Origin: Falsihalocynthiibacter arcticus
GTDB lineage: Bacteria > Pseudomonadota > Alphaproteobacteria > Rhodobacterales > Rhodobacteraceae
Reading direction: 5' to 3'
Assembly: GCF_000812665.2 (NCBI RefSeq)
Contig: NZ_CP014327.1
Coordinates: 2,695,501-2,759,500, forward strand
DNA: 64,000 bases
Shown: in pieces, positions 9,361 to 18,489 of the stretch
How positions within the stretch are numbered: the stretch's first letter is position 1
How the letters are laid out: each line of letters starts with the position of its first letter
The notes under the pieces: generated by a model
Database searches by the model: none
What the model saw: only the letters and a program-made list of their open reading frames with translations
What the model was told of the DNA's origin: nothing
Program-made: the position numbers and the translations under genes

Positions 9361-10116
9361 ATGCTCCCCTCCGAACGCCACGCGATCATTTTGCGCGAAG
9401 TCAAAACGCAACCAGCGGTTTCAATTCGAATGCTCACTGAAAAGCTGGGCGTAACGCGCGAAACCGTGCGCAAGGATATCGAGCAACTGGCAGGCGAGAA
9501 TAAGCTGAGCAAAGTGCGCGGTGGGGCGACGCAAATCCTGACGCGAGAGCCGGAAGTTTCAACCCGGTTGGCGACGAACCCCATCGGAAAAGCGAAAATC
9601 GCCAAACATATTCTTGGAAAAATCCCCAATGGGGCATCGATCATTGTTGATAATGGGTCAACGACTTTCGCGGTTGCACGTCTGTTGCGGGAGTTCCGCA
9701 CTGATTTAATTGTGCATACGAACGACCTTAGAATTGCCGAACTTCTGGGGCCCGTTTCACGGGAAATTACGGTTTTAGGCGGGCGTCTTGATGTCGCAGA
9801 AAACGCGACGTTTGGGCTTGATGCGATGGAGCAACTGGCACGGTATCGCGCCGAATTTGCGTTGATCAGCACGGGCGGTTTGGTCGCGCGTGCTTTGTTT
9901 ACAGATTTTTCGCGTGACGCCGCTGACCTGCGGCATTTGATGCTTCAGCAGGCCGAACAACCGTTTATATTGGCCGACAGCAGCAAGTTTGATGTCGTTG
10001 GACATGTGGTTATGCGGCCTTTGCCTGCGCGCACAGTTGTCGTTGTCGATACAGAGCCGCCAGTAGAAATTACCGCTGCTATGAGCGATCAGGGGATTGT
10101 TTTCGAAACGGCTTAA
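9361..10116 (+). CDS. DeoR/GlpR-family transcriptional regulator
   Basis: About 251 residues. Starts MLPSERHAIILREVK, typical of the family; helix-turn-helix LTEKLGVTRETVRKDIEQL, then LSKVRGGAT. The effector domain shows IIVDNGSTTFAVARLL and HTNDLRIAELL. An in-frame ATG at 9187 lies within the preceding gene; ATG 9361 fits the family length and has AAAAGG 9 bases upstream. It lies between the Na/Pi gene and the FAD/GcvT gene, both on the same strand. Which of them it controls is not shown by the sequence. Only about 30% alike by eye to the other DeoR gene, so not a recent duplicate. Confidence 0.85.
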   Translation: MLPSERHAIILREVKTQPAVSIRMLTEKLGVTRETVRKDIEQLAGENKLSKVRGGATQILTREPEVSTRLATNPIGKAKIAKHILGKIPNGASIIVDNGSTTFAVARLLREFRTDLIVHTNDLRIAELLGPVSREITVLGGRLDVAENATFGLDAMEQLARYRAEFALISTGGLVARALFTDFSRDAADLRHLMLQQAEQPFILADSSKFDVVGHVVMRPLPARTVVVVDTEPPVEITAAMSDQGIVFETA

Positions 10117-10202
10117 TGCAAACAAAAGAAAACATTTGCCAAATTTTGCAAAATGACATTTAGTCAGACTCAAAATCTGATACCTGTGCATGGAGTCGTA
10201 AA

Positions 10203-12664
10203 ATGGCCAAAATCAATCTTCCTGAAAGAGCGCAATATGTGATCGTAGGCGGCGGGATCGTCGGATGTTCGGTGGCCTATCATTTGGCCAAAATGGGCCA
10301 CACCGACATTGTTTTACTTGAGCAAGGCCAGTTGAGTTGCGGCACGACGTGGCATGCGGCAGGGTTGGTGGGGCAATTGCGCAGCCAACCTGCGATGACG
10401 AACCTCATCAAATATTCAACCGAACTTTATGCCCAGCTTGAAGCGGAAACGGGGTTGGCAACGGGTTGGAAGCAGTGCGGATCTGTGACCGTTGCCCGCA
10501 CCGAAGATCGCATGACGATGTTGTTGCGCACAGCGGCGGCGGCCCGCGCACAGGGGGTTGAGGTTGAAGTTATTTCGCCGAAGGAAGCTCAAGATAAATG
10601 GCCCGTTATGCAGGTTGACGATGTTATTGGTGGACTATGGATGCCAAGCGATGGCAAGGCGAACCCAACTGATTTGACCCAATCCCTCGCCAAAGGCGCG
10701 CGGATGCGGGGCGCTAAAATCATAGAAGGCGTGCAGGTTACCGATGTCTTAACCAAAGACGGTGCGGTGACGGGTGTTGTGACTGATCAGGGAACGATTG
10801 GGGCGCAGGTCGTGGTGAATTGTGCGGGGCAATGGGCACGGTCGTTGGGGAAAATGTGTGGTGTGAATGTGCCGCTTCACTCGGCGGAACACATGTATAT
10901 CGTTACCGAACGCATTGAGGGTGTGAACCCCGATCTGCCAGTTCTGCGCGATCCAGACGGGTATATTTACTTCAAAGAGGAAACTGGCGGGTTGGTTATG
11001 GGCGGCTTTGAGCCGCAGGCGAAACCATGGGCGATGGACGGCATCCCCGACAAGTTTTACTTTCAACTGTTGCCTGACGACTGGGAGCAATTCGAAATTC
11101 TTCTGGAAAACGCGCTGATCCGTGTGCCACAAATGGAGCACACAGGCGTGCGCAAATTTTATAATGGCCCCGAGAGTTTTACGCCGGACAATAATTATTT
11201 GTTGGGTGAGGCGCCCGAATTGAAGAACTTCTTTGTCGGCGCAGGCTTTAATTCGATGGGTATCGCCAGCGCGGGCGGGGCAGGGCGTGCGCTGGCGGAA
11301 TGGATAGTCGAGGGCGCTGCTACGTCGGATTTACTTGCTGTCGACATCCGTCGCTTTGCAAATTTCAACAATAACCCAACGTGGTTGCATGATCGCGTCA
11401 AGGAAACCTTGGGGCTGCACTATGCCATGCCGTGGCCCAATCGCGAGTTGGAAACCGCGCGCCCGTTTCGACGGTCGGCGTTGTTTGATCGGCTTGCGGG
11501 TAAAGGCGCGGTTTTTGGCTCTAAAATGGGCTGGGAGCGTGCCAATTGGTTTGCGAATGAGGGCCAAAAGCGGGAAGTCGAATATAGCTTTGGCCGTCAA
11601 AATTGGCATGAAAACGTGGCGGCGGAACATAAATCGACGCGCGATGGGGTGTCGATCTTTGATCAAAGCTCGTTTGCGAAATTGCTGGTGCAGGGACGGG
11701 ACGCCTGTGCAGAACTCAATCGAATTTGCGCGGCGAATGTAGATGTTGCGGTGGGGACCACGGTTTATACGGGTCTGCTTAATGAACGAGGCGGCTTTGA
11801 AAGCGACCTCACGGTTTTGCGGCGGAATGAACAGGAGTTTTTGTTGATTACAGGCTCGGCACAGCCCGTGCACGACGCCGATTGGCTTCGGAAAAACTTT
11901 ACCACGGATGCGCATGTTTTTCTTACGGATGTGACCTCGGCGTGGTCGGTTCTGGCTGTGATGGGCCCAAAATCCCGCGCAGTCTTGCGCCAGCTTTCAA
12001 AAGCAGATTTCTCAAATGTGGCCTTCCCGTTTGGCTCGTCGCAAGAGATCGACCTTGGCTATGCGACCGTGATTGCCAATCGGATGACCTATGTTGGTGA
12101 ACTAGGTTGGGAGTTGATTGTTCCGGTCGAATTTACGGTCGGCGTTTATGAGGATTTGATGCGGGCTGGCGCTGAATTCGGTCTGCGAGACGCGGGGTAT
12201 TATGCGCTGGACGGCCTTCGGATTGAGAAGGGATATCGCGCATGGGGGCATGAATTGACGCCCGATATTACACCGCTTCAGGCGGGGCTTGGTTTTGCTG
12301 TTGATTTTGCAAAGCCCGACGATTTTATCGGAAAGGCGGCGCTTTTGGCGGCCAAAGCGGACCCCGCGCATCTTAACACCCGCATTGTCCAACTTGTTTT
12401 GGAGGATGGCGCGGCGCAGCTTTGGGGGGGGAGGCCGTGTTGTGTAATGGCGCAGAGATCGGCGAAGTGCGCTCGGCTGCCTATGGGCATACATTTGGTG
12501 CATCGGTTGCGTTGTGTTTGATCGAGGCCGAGGAGAAAATCACCGCTGATTTCCTAAGGAACCATAGGTTTGAGATTGATCTGGCTGGGGTGAAATATGC
12601 GACCAAAGCCTATTTGCGAACGCCCTATGATCCAAAGAATGAAAGACCAAAATCTGAGGATTGA
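10203..12664 (+). pseudogene. FAD-dependent oxidoreductase/GcvT fusion (dimethylglycine/sarcosine dehydrogenase-like), one frameshift
   Basis: About 820 residues if read across the shift. Residues ~10-40 form the dinucleotide-binding fold (VIVGGGIVGCSVAYHLAKMG), then GTTWHAAGLVGQLRSQP, the DAO-family segment in which related enzymes bind FAD covalently; residues ~430 onward are the aminomethyltransferase (GcvT) and GcvT_C barrels. Such enzymes oxidatively demethylate N-methylated amines and pass the one-carbon unit to tetrahydrofolate. The frame breaks in a run of eight G (12424-12431). One more G gives LWGGEAVLCNG and a normal C terminus ending in AYLRTPYDPKNERP. No other damage is seen, so the gene may be intact in the organism. 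It stands just upstream of the aminophosphonate locus; a link to N-methylated aminophosphonates is speculation. Confidence 0.85.
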
Positions 12665-13176
12665 AACCTGTGCCAAACTGCGCCGCGCGGTAGCGTTTTG
12701 CCACTGTTGGAATTTTCGGATTTGCGATGAAATTTTAGGCACGCAGTATGAAGGCTCCTTTTTTTGAATCTGTGAGGCGGCAGCCTGCAGGAATGAGACC
12801 CGCGCGTCCTGAACTTGTAACGCCATACAGGGCGACCAGGGGCGGGGCTGCGTTCTAGACGGGTTTTGAGCGCGGATGGTTCCACCAATTTTCTCTACAG
12901 TGTCTTGTAAATAAACGAAATTCAGTCAGTTACATTCAGCGACCGTTGAGTAAAAAACTTTGGCTGAAAAAATGGGGTCCTTATTGCATGTTGGACGGAG
13001 AAATCACCGGTTGGGCTTGAGATTTATCAAGTATAGGCAAACCTAATAGGTCGGTAGGTATTATCGATTTTTTTTGCTGCAAAAACCTGCCAAAGTGATC
13101 TCGTATACATGCGGGTGTTACAAAAGCCATCCAACGAAGAGATGCAAAAGCCCAAATGTCCAACATGGAGAAATAT
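12665..13176. other. Long intergenic region ahead of the AEP transport operon
   Basis: About 510 bp without a recognisable gene or gene remnant in any frame. It presumably carries the promoter of the phosphonate transport operon. The only structured sequence I see is the TATAGG/ACCTAATAGGT block at 13032-13051, listed separately. Confidence 0.5.
13032..13051 (+). promoter_or_regulatory. Possible LysR-type binding site upstream of the AEP binding-protein gene
   Basis: TATAGGCAAACCTAATAGGT combines a TATAGG half-site with the palindrome ACCTA-A-TAGGT, followed 4 bp later by another AGGT. TATAGG is shared with the two CACATATAGG sites at 18433 and 26342. Position is about 125 bp before the start codon. 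Inferred target of the LysR protein encoded at 17482-18387. Confidence 0.4.
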
Positions 13177-14195
13177 ATGAAACACATGACAACTAAAATT
13201 ACGTCCCTTGTCGTCGGCGCGCTGATGGCGACGACCGCAGCGGCCGAAACCGAGTTGACCGTTTATACGGCTGTTGAAGCCGAAGATTTGGCGCGCTACG
13301 CGGAAACCTTCAATGCAAGTCACCCAGATATCAAAATCAACTGGGTGCGCGACTCAACTGGGATCATCACCGCGAAGCTTTTGGCGGAACGCGATAACCC
13401 ACAAGCGGACGTCGTTTGGGGGCTGGCGGCAACGTCCCTCCTTTTGCTAAAATCCGAAGGGATGCTCGAAGCCTATGCGCCTGCTGGCGTGGGTTTGCTT
13501 GATCCTAAATTTGTGGATACGGGCACACCCCCGCGTGGGTTGGTATGGATGCTTGGGTTGCGGCGGTGTGTTACAACACGATTGAAAGCGAAAAGCTTGG
13601 CTTGACGCCGCCCACTTCGTGGGAAGATTTGACCGATCCGATGTATGCAGGTCATATTATTATGCCAAATCCGAATTCTTCGGGTACTGGGTTCCTTGAC
13701 GTATCAAGCTGGCTGCAAATCTTTGGCGAAGAGGGTGGCTGGGAGTATATGGACGCGCTGCACGAAAATATCGCGCGTTATACGCACTCGGGTTCCGCAC
13801 CTTGTAAACTTGCCGCATCGGGCGAAATTCCAATCGGCATTTCCTTTGCTTTCCGTGGCGCGAAATCCAAAGCCGAAGGCGCTCCGTTGGACATCATCGT
13901 TCCATCTGAAGGTGTAGGATGGGATATGGAAGCGACCGCGATTATTGCAGGCACCGCAAACCTCGAAGCGGCGCAAACATTGGTTGATTTCACAGTCACC
14001 AAAGAAGCCAATGAAATGTACAACACGGGTTATGCCGTTGTGGCCTATCCGGGCGTTGCGAAACCTGTGGAATATTTCCCTGAAGGTTTGCTTGAAGCAA
14101 TGATCGACAATGACTTTGAATTTGCGGCCAACAACCGCGCCGCAATCCTCAAAGAATGGCAGAGCCGTTACGACGGTAAATCTGACGCTAAGTAA
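13177..14195 (+). pseudogene. 2-aminoethylphosphonate ABC transporter, periplasmic binding protein (PhnS/AepX-like), one frameshift
   Basis: Periplasmic solute-binding protein of about 339 residues. ATG 13177 follows GGAG by 6 bases; a short signal peptide ends at ATTAAAE. The mature text starts [20 protein letters not shown] and contains [20 protein letters not shown] and SGTGFLDVSSWLQIFGEEGG, as in AEP-binding proteins of the iron/AEP-binding fold. The frame breaks near 13528-13532 (run of five C). One more C gives [20 protein letters not shown] and a continuous protein, so it may be intact in the organism. First gene of the transport operon, followed by ATPase and permease. Family evidence plus the downstream PhnW/PhnA/PhnY genes make AEP the likely ligand. 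Confidence 0.85.
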
Positions 14196-14282
14196 ATTAT
14201 TTGCGCGGGGGGCGATTTTGCTCCTCGCGCACTATTTACGCGTACCATCGTTTTTTAACAAAACTACTGGCACAGACCAGAA

Positions 14283-14305
14283 AGCTTTGGCGTGACCCCA
14301 AAGCT
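14283..14305 (+). promoter_or_regulatory. Hairpin between binding-protein and ATPase genes
   Basis: AGCTTTGG (14283-14290) pairs perfectly with CCAAAGCT (14298-14305), loop 7 nt. There is no T-run after it, so it is more likely a mRNA-stabilising or partial-termination structure that raises binding-protein yield over the downstream subunits than a full terminator. Confidence 0.5.
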
Positions 14306-14328
14306 AAAATGTAAGGACATTTTTTGAG

Positions 14329-15441
14329 ATGCAAGCAAACTCATCGGACGCAGTCTATCTAAATATCGAGAATCTATGGAAAGCGTTTGGCACTTTTCTT
14401 GCCCTCAAGGATATCTCTCTTGAAATCAACGAAGGCGAGTTTGTGTGTTTTCTCGGCCCATCGGGGTGTGGGAAAACGACCTTGTTGCGGGCGATTGCGG
14501 GGTTGGACTTGCAAACCAAAGGCAAAGTGACACAGGACGGCAAGGATGTTTCGAACCTGCCGCCCGCGGAGCGTGATTTCGGGATTGTCTTTCAGTCTTA
14601 TGCCCTGTTTCCCAACCTGACGATTGAAAAGAACATTGCTTTTGGCCTTGAGAATACGGGCCGCAGTAAGTCAGAGATTACAGCCCGCGTGCGGGAGTTG
14701 CTTGAACTTGTCGGCCTCTCCGAGCAAGGTAAAAAATACCCAGCTCAGCTCTCGGGCGGGCAGCAACAACGCATCGCACTGGCGCGAGCCATTGCCACCA
14801 ATCCTGGCCTGTTATTGCTCGACGAACCCCTCTCGGCCTTGGACGCAAAAGTGCGGGTGTATTTGCGCCACGAGATAAAAGAGCTCCAACGCAAGCTTGG
14901 GGTGACGACCGTGATGGTGACCCACGATCAAGAAGAAGCCCTCAGTATGGCTGACCGGATTGTCGTTATGAATCATGGTATTATTGAGCAGGTCGGCTCA
15001 CCCACAGAAATTTACCGCACCCCCGCGAACCTGTTTGTCGCGGATTTTATTGGCGAGATGAACCAGATTAAATCGATCGTCACCGAAGGGGGACGCTTAA
15101 GTATCGGCGAGAAAACCTTCGCCTGTTTGGAGCATAAATTCCAAGATGGCGATGCCGTCGTGGCCGCGATCCGTCCCGAAGACGTGATCCCACATGAAGC
15201 GGGATACGAAGCCACAGACGCCGACCGCAATTGCATCGAGGTTCGCCTGCAAGAGATGGAGTTCCTCGGATCATTCTGGCGTTGTCGGTTGCAAAATGAA
15301 CGTTTCGAAGGCTCCGAGTTGATTGCCGACTTTTCGATCAACGCCGTGCGGCGCTTGGACTTGGGCGAGGGCAAAAACATGGTCATCGAATTGCCAAATG
15401 ACCGGCTGATGGCCTTTAGCCGTCCGGAGGTCGCAGCATGA
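14329..15441 (+). CDS. 2-aminoethylphosphonate ABC transporter, ATP-binding protein
   Basis: Cytosolic ATPase subunit, 370 residues. Walker A GPSGCGKTT (residues ~43-51), Q-loop FQSYALF, signature LSGGQQQR, Walker B LLLLDEPLSALD, then the H-loop VTHDQEEAL; the last ~110 residues form a TOBE-type regulatory domain (VVAAIRPEDVIPHE). This is the potA/PhnT-like subgroup. It overlaps the start of the permease gene by 4 bp (ATGA), indicating coupled translation. Substrate is inferred from the neighbouring AEP-degrading genes and the binding protein. Confidence 0.88.
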   Translation: MQANSSDAVYLNIENLWKAFGTFLALKDISLEINEGEFVCFLGPSGCGKTTLLRAIAGLDLQTKGKVTQDGKDVSNLPPAERDFGIVFQSYALFPNLTIEKNIAFGLENTGRSKSEITARVRELLELVGLSEQGKKYPAQLSGGQQQRIALARAIATNPGLLLLDEPLSALDAKVRVYLRHEIKELQRKLGVTTVMVTHDQEEALSMADRIVVMNHGIIEQVGSPTEIYRTPANLFVADFIGEMNQIKSIVTEGGRLSIGEKTFACLEHKFQDGDAVVAAIRPEDVIPHEAGYEATDADRNCIEVRLQEMEFLGSFWRCRLQNERFEGSELIADFSINAVRRLDLGEGKNMVIELPNDRLMAFSRPEVAA

Positions 15442-17459
15442 GTTTTTTCCAAGCGGCCCCAACTGGGCTGCCTGCAGGCCCCGTGATTAAACCCAAGCTT
15501 AGCCGCGACGACATCGTTATGCGCGGCGGTATGCTGGTCATCGCGCTTTATCTGATCGTAACGTTGATTTTGCCCCTTTGGGCGATGTTGTCAAAATCAA
15601 TTTTGACCTATCATTTTGATCTTTCGCAATACGAGTTTCAGGTCAGTGATGAGGTAGGCACATTCGACGGAACCATCCTCAACGCAGCAGTGCTGAACAC
15701 TAAAACCAAGGCCTATGCGCAAGATGACCTCAGTGCGGGGAGCGACAGCCGGTTAAGCGTCGCCGCGTTTTTCCCTGATTTTAGTTTCCGCAGTCCCGTG
15801 CTGTATCAGGTTCGCAATACGGTTGAAGGCGGGCGTTTCTTGGTCGGCTCCACCTTGAATGACACAACCGATTGGGTCGAGTTGGACAGCAACACGTTTC
15901 GGCGGGTACAATTGCGGCCCGTCCAATCGACAGGTCTTGATAACTTTGTAAACTATTTCTCGACCCCCGCTTTGTTCAATTCGATCAAAAACTCAGTGAT
16001 GATTGCGACGATTTCAACGATCATTACGGTCACACTGGCGTTCTGGTTTGCCTATGCCCTTAACCGTACGTGCATGCGTTTCAAAGGGGCGTTTCGTCTG
16101 GTTGCGATGATGCCCATTCTTGTGCCGTCGCTCCTGCCGGGCATCGCGCTCGTGTACCTGTTTGGCAACCAAGGGATGATCAAAGAACTGCTATTTGGCG
16201 CTTCGATTTATGGTCCGATTGGGATTGTTATTGGTTCGGTGTTTTTCACCTTTCCACACGCCTTTATCATTATTTCAACAGCACTTGCGATTTCGGACGC
16301 GCGTCTTTACGAGGCCGCAACCTGCCTGCGCTCCACCCCGTGGCGCACCTTCTGGACGGTCACAATTCCGGGTGCGCGGTATGGCCTGATCTCTGCGGCT
16401 TTTGTGGTATTCAATCTCGTGATTACCGACTTTGGCCTACCAAAAGTAATCGGCGGGCAATTCAATGTGCTTGCGGTCGATATCTATAAACAAGTGATTG
16501 GCCAGCAAAACTTCGAGATGGGGGCGGTGGTGTCCGTTGTCCTTGTGATCCCTGCGATTTTGGCCTTCGCGATTGATCGCCTTGTGCAGGGAAAACAGGT
16601 GGCGCAATTGTCCTCGCGCTCAGTTCCGTTTCAACCGTCGCCCAACGCGAAAAATGACAGGATTTTCTTTATCTACGCGTTGTTTGTGGCCATCTTTATT
16701 GTCGGAATGCTGCTTGTTTGCCAGTTTGCGGCCCTTGTCAAATTTTGGCCCTATGACCTAAGTTTGAGTTTGAAAAACTATCAGTTCGGCAACATGGACG
16801 GTGGCGGATGGGCGTCGTATTTCAACTCGATCAAGCTGGGTTTCCTTACGGCTATTGTTGGTACGATAATTGTATTCTTTGGCGCCTACCTTGTTGAAAA
16901 AACGAATAGATTCTTCGTGGGCCGCGCTATGTTTCAGATGTTCGCCATGTTGCCAATGGCAATTCCGGGCATGGTACTCGGCCTTGCATATATCTTCTTT
17001 TTCAACAATCCCGCTAACCCGTTCAACGCGATTTACGGCACGATGGCGATCCTAGTGATCTGTTCGGTGACACACTTTTACACCGTGTCTCATCTCACGG
17101 CGGTGACGGCGCTTAAGCAGATGGACCGCGAGTTTGAATCCGTGTCGTCTTCCCTCAAACAACCCACGCTCAAGTTGTTTACCCGCGTGACGGTTCCGGT
17201 TTGTTTGCCGTCGGTGCTCGACATTTCGATCTACCTTTTCGTCAATGCGATGACCACAGTTTCGGCGGTTGTGTTCCTGTATTCTCCGACCACAACGCTG
17301 GCATCGATTGCGGTTTTAAATATGGATGATGCTGGGGATATTGCACCTGCAGCGGCGATGGGAATGATGATTTTCTATACCAACGCGGCGGCGCGGATTA
17401 TCCACCTGATCGCGTCAAAAGGCATTATGCGGCGTACACAGGCTTGGCGCGCGCGGTAA
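15438..17459 (+). CDS. 2-aminoethylphosphonate ABC transporter, fused double permease
   Basis: Inner-membrane subunit, 673 residues, holding two complete permease domains in one chain where the classical PhnUV type has two proteins. The first membrane helix (residues ~28-50) is followed by a long soluble insertion (about residues 50-175), presumably periplasmic. Then come the first domain with its coupling motif near EAATCLRSTPWRTFWTVTIP (EAA loop) and the second with EFESVSSSLKQPTLKLFTRV. Gene order binding protein-ATPase-fused permease matches the PhnS2/PhnT2/PhnU2 model of AEP importers. Convergent with the LysR gene, with a shared hairpin between the stops. Confidence 0.87.
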   Translation: MSFFQAAPTGLPAGPVIKPKLSRDDIVMRGGMLVIALYLIVTLILPLWAMLSKSILTYHFDLSQYEFQVSDEVGTFDGTILNAAVLNTKTKAYAQDDLSAGSDSRLSVAAFFPDFSFRSPVLYQVRNTVEGGRFLVGSTLNDTTDWVELDSNTFRRVQLRPVQSTGLDNFVNYFSTPALFNSIKNSVMIATISTIITVTLAFWFAYALNRTCMRFKGAFRLVAMMPILVPSLLPGIALVYLFGNQGMIKELLFGASIYGPIGIVIGSVFFTFPHAFIIISTALAISDARLYEAATCLRSTPWRTFWTVTIPGARYGLISAAFVVFNLVITDFGLPKVIGGQFNVLAVDIYKQVIGQQNFEMGAVVSVVLVIPAILAFAIDRLVQGKQVAQLSSRSVPFQPSPNAKNDRIFFIYALFVAIFIVGMLLVCQFAALVKFWPYDLSLSLKNYQFGNMDGGGWASYFNSIKLGFLTAIVGTIIVFFGAYLVEKTNRFFVGRAMFQMFAMLPMAIPGMVLGLAYIFFFNNPANPFNAIYGTMAILVICSVTHFYTVSHLTAVTALKQMDREFESVSSSLKQPTLKLFTRVTVPVCLPSVLDISIYLFVNAMTTVSAVVFLYSPTTTLASIAVLNMDDAGDIAPAAAMGMMIFYTNAAARIIHLIASKGIMRRTQAWRAR

Positions 17460-17471
17460 GCAAAAACGCTT

Positions 17472-17497
17472 CCGCGCCACATCAATTTGTGGCGCGG
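17472..17497. terminator. Bidirectional hairpin between the permease and lysR stops
   Basis: CCGCGCCACA (17472-17481) pairs perfectly with TGTGGCGCGG (17488-17497), loop 6 nt; the lysR stop codon lies in the loop and second arm. T-rich sequence (TCTCCTTTTCTT) follows on the + strand. Suits termination of the two converging genes. Confidence 0.65.
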
Positions 17498-18387
17498 GTC
17501 TCCTTTTCTTGCTGGGCCACGCGGGCAAAATCCACAAAGGTTCTGATGACTTTAACATCGCGACGTTGGGCCATATGCAACATCACTTCGCTCATCTGGA
17601 TGTCGACGCCTTGAAGGTGGATTTTTGTGAAGCGATCATCGTTGCCAAACTCCGCCTCCGACACAAACCCAATCCCTGCGCCAGAAGCCACAACTTCACG
17701 CACCGCTTCCCGCCCCTCCGCAACAATCGCCGGTGTCAGGCTTAGGCCCTGTTTCTTAGCAACTTCCTCAAGTTGTTGACGGGTTTTGGAGCCCGTCTCG
17801 CGGAAAATGAGCGGGTACTTAGTCAACTCCTTCAGGGTAAGCGCGGTTTTGGACGGGGGTAGGAAATCATGTGCGGCGAAGGCCATAATCTGGCTTGATC
17901 CAAGATTCATGACTTCCATATCCCTGCCGGGTGCCATGCTGCCCGCAATGCCAATATCAGCGTTATAGCCACGCAATTCCTCAAGGATATCTTCCGTGTT
18001 TCCAGTCCGTAAAGTGACGGTGATATTGGGATAGCGATTGCGAAATTTGCCCAGAAAAAACGTAATATGGTGTGCAGAATCCGCGATAATACGCAGCTCT
18101 CCATCCACCGTGGCACTGGTTGCTGACATGTATTCCTCAATCTGCTGTTCGATCTCGAAATACTGTTTGGTATAGCGAAAAAGGCGGTCCCCCTCAGGGG
18201 TCAGAGACACCATTTTGCGCTCGCGATGGAATAACAGCACGTCATAGTCTTGTTCCAGTTTGCGGACTTGCTCGGAAATCGCGGGTTGGGTGAGGAAAAG
18301 CGCTTCTGCGGCCCGCGAAAACCCGCCCGTTAAGGCAACGTAATGAAAGGCTTTTAGCTGGCTGTGGCGCATATTTTTGGCTTTCAT
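17482..18387 (-). CDS. LysR-type regulator of the phosphonate locus
   Basis: About 301 residues. The helix-turn-helix is typical: LKAFHYVALTGGFSRAAEAL, then LTQPAISEQVRKLEQDYDVL (residues ~10-55); the substrate-binding domain includes LRIIADSAHHITFFLGKFRN and GIGFVSEAEFGND. An alternative start, MRHSQLKAFHYVAL at 18372, fits the family equally well. The gene is divergent from phnW, 102 bp apart, which places it as regulator of the degradation genes and probably the importer. The intergenic region has a CATA-N9-TATG dyad (around 18399-18415) and CACATATAGG at 18433-18442. LysR proteins next to AEP genes generally respond to AEP or phosphonoacetaldehyde-type metabolites; here this is inference. 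Confidence 0.86.
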   Translation of the reverse strand: MKAKNMRHSQLKAFHYVALTGGFSRAAEALFLTQPAISEQVRKLEQDYDVLLFHRERKMVSLTPEGDRLFRYTKQYFEIEQQIEEYMSATSATVDGELRIIADSAHHITFFLGKFRNRYPNITVTLRTGNTEDILEELRGYNADIGIAGSMAPGRDMEVMNLGSSQIMAFAAHDFLPPSKTALTLKELTKYPLIFRETGSKTRQQLEEVAKKQGLSLTPAIVAEGREAVREVVASGAGIGFVSEAEFGNDDRFTKIHLQGVDIQMSEVMLHMAQRRDVKVIRTFVDFARVAQQEKETRATN

Positions 18388-18432
18388 TTATTTCATAAGC
18401 TGAGCCTATGATTTGATTGTAATTAGCAATTT

Positions 18433-18442
18433 CACATATAGG
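18433..18442 (+). promoter_or_regulatory. CACATATAGG motif in the lysR/phnW intergenic region
   Basis: This 10-mer, 48 bp upstream of the phnW start, occurs identically (on the minus strand) at 26342-26351 in front of the hydroxyacid dehydrogenase gene. A related TATAGG block stands at 13032. Likely part of the LysR binding site; no footprint can be deduced from sequence alone. Confidence 0.5.
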
Positions 18443-18489
18443 TTGGAATTCTGCAATGGTCGTTTTGAAAGTCACTTCGGAGAGATAAA

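Noticed and set aside
12424-12431. G8 run as a phase-variation switch of the FAD/GcvT gene
   Set aside because: The gene is a metabolic enzyme and other genes show the same one-base deficit in shorter runs; undercalled homopolymers explain all of them. Kept as a check under findings.
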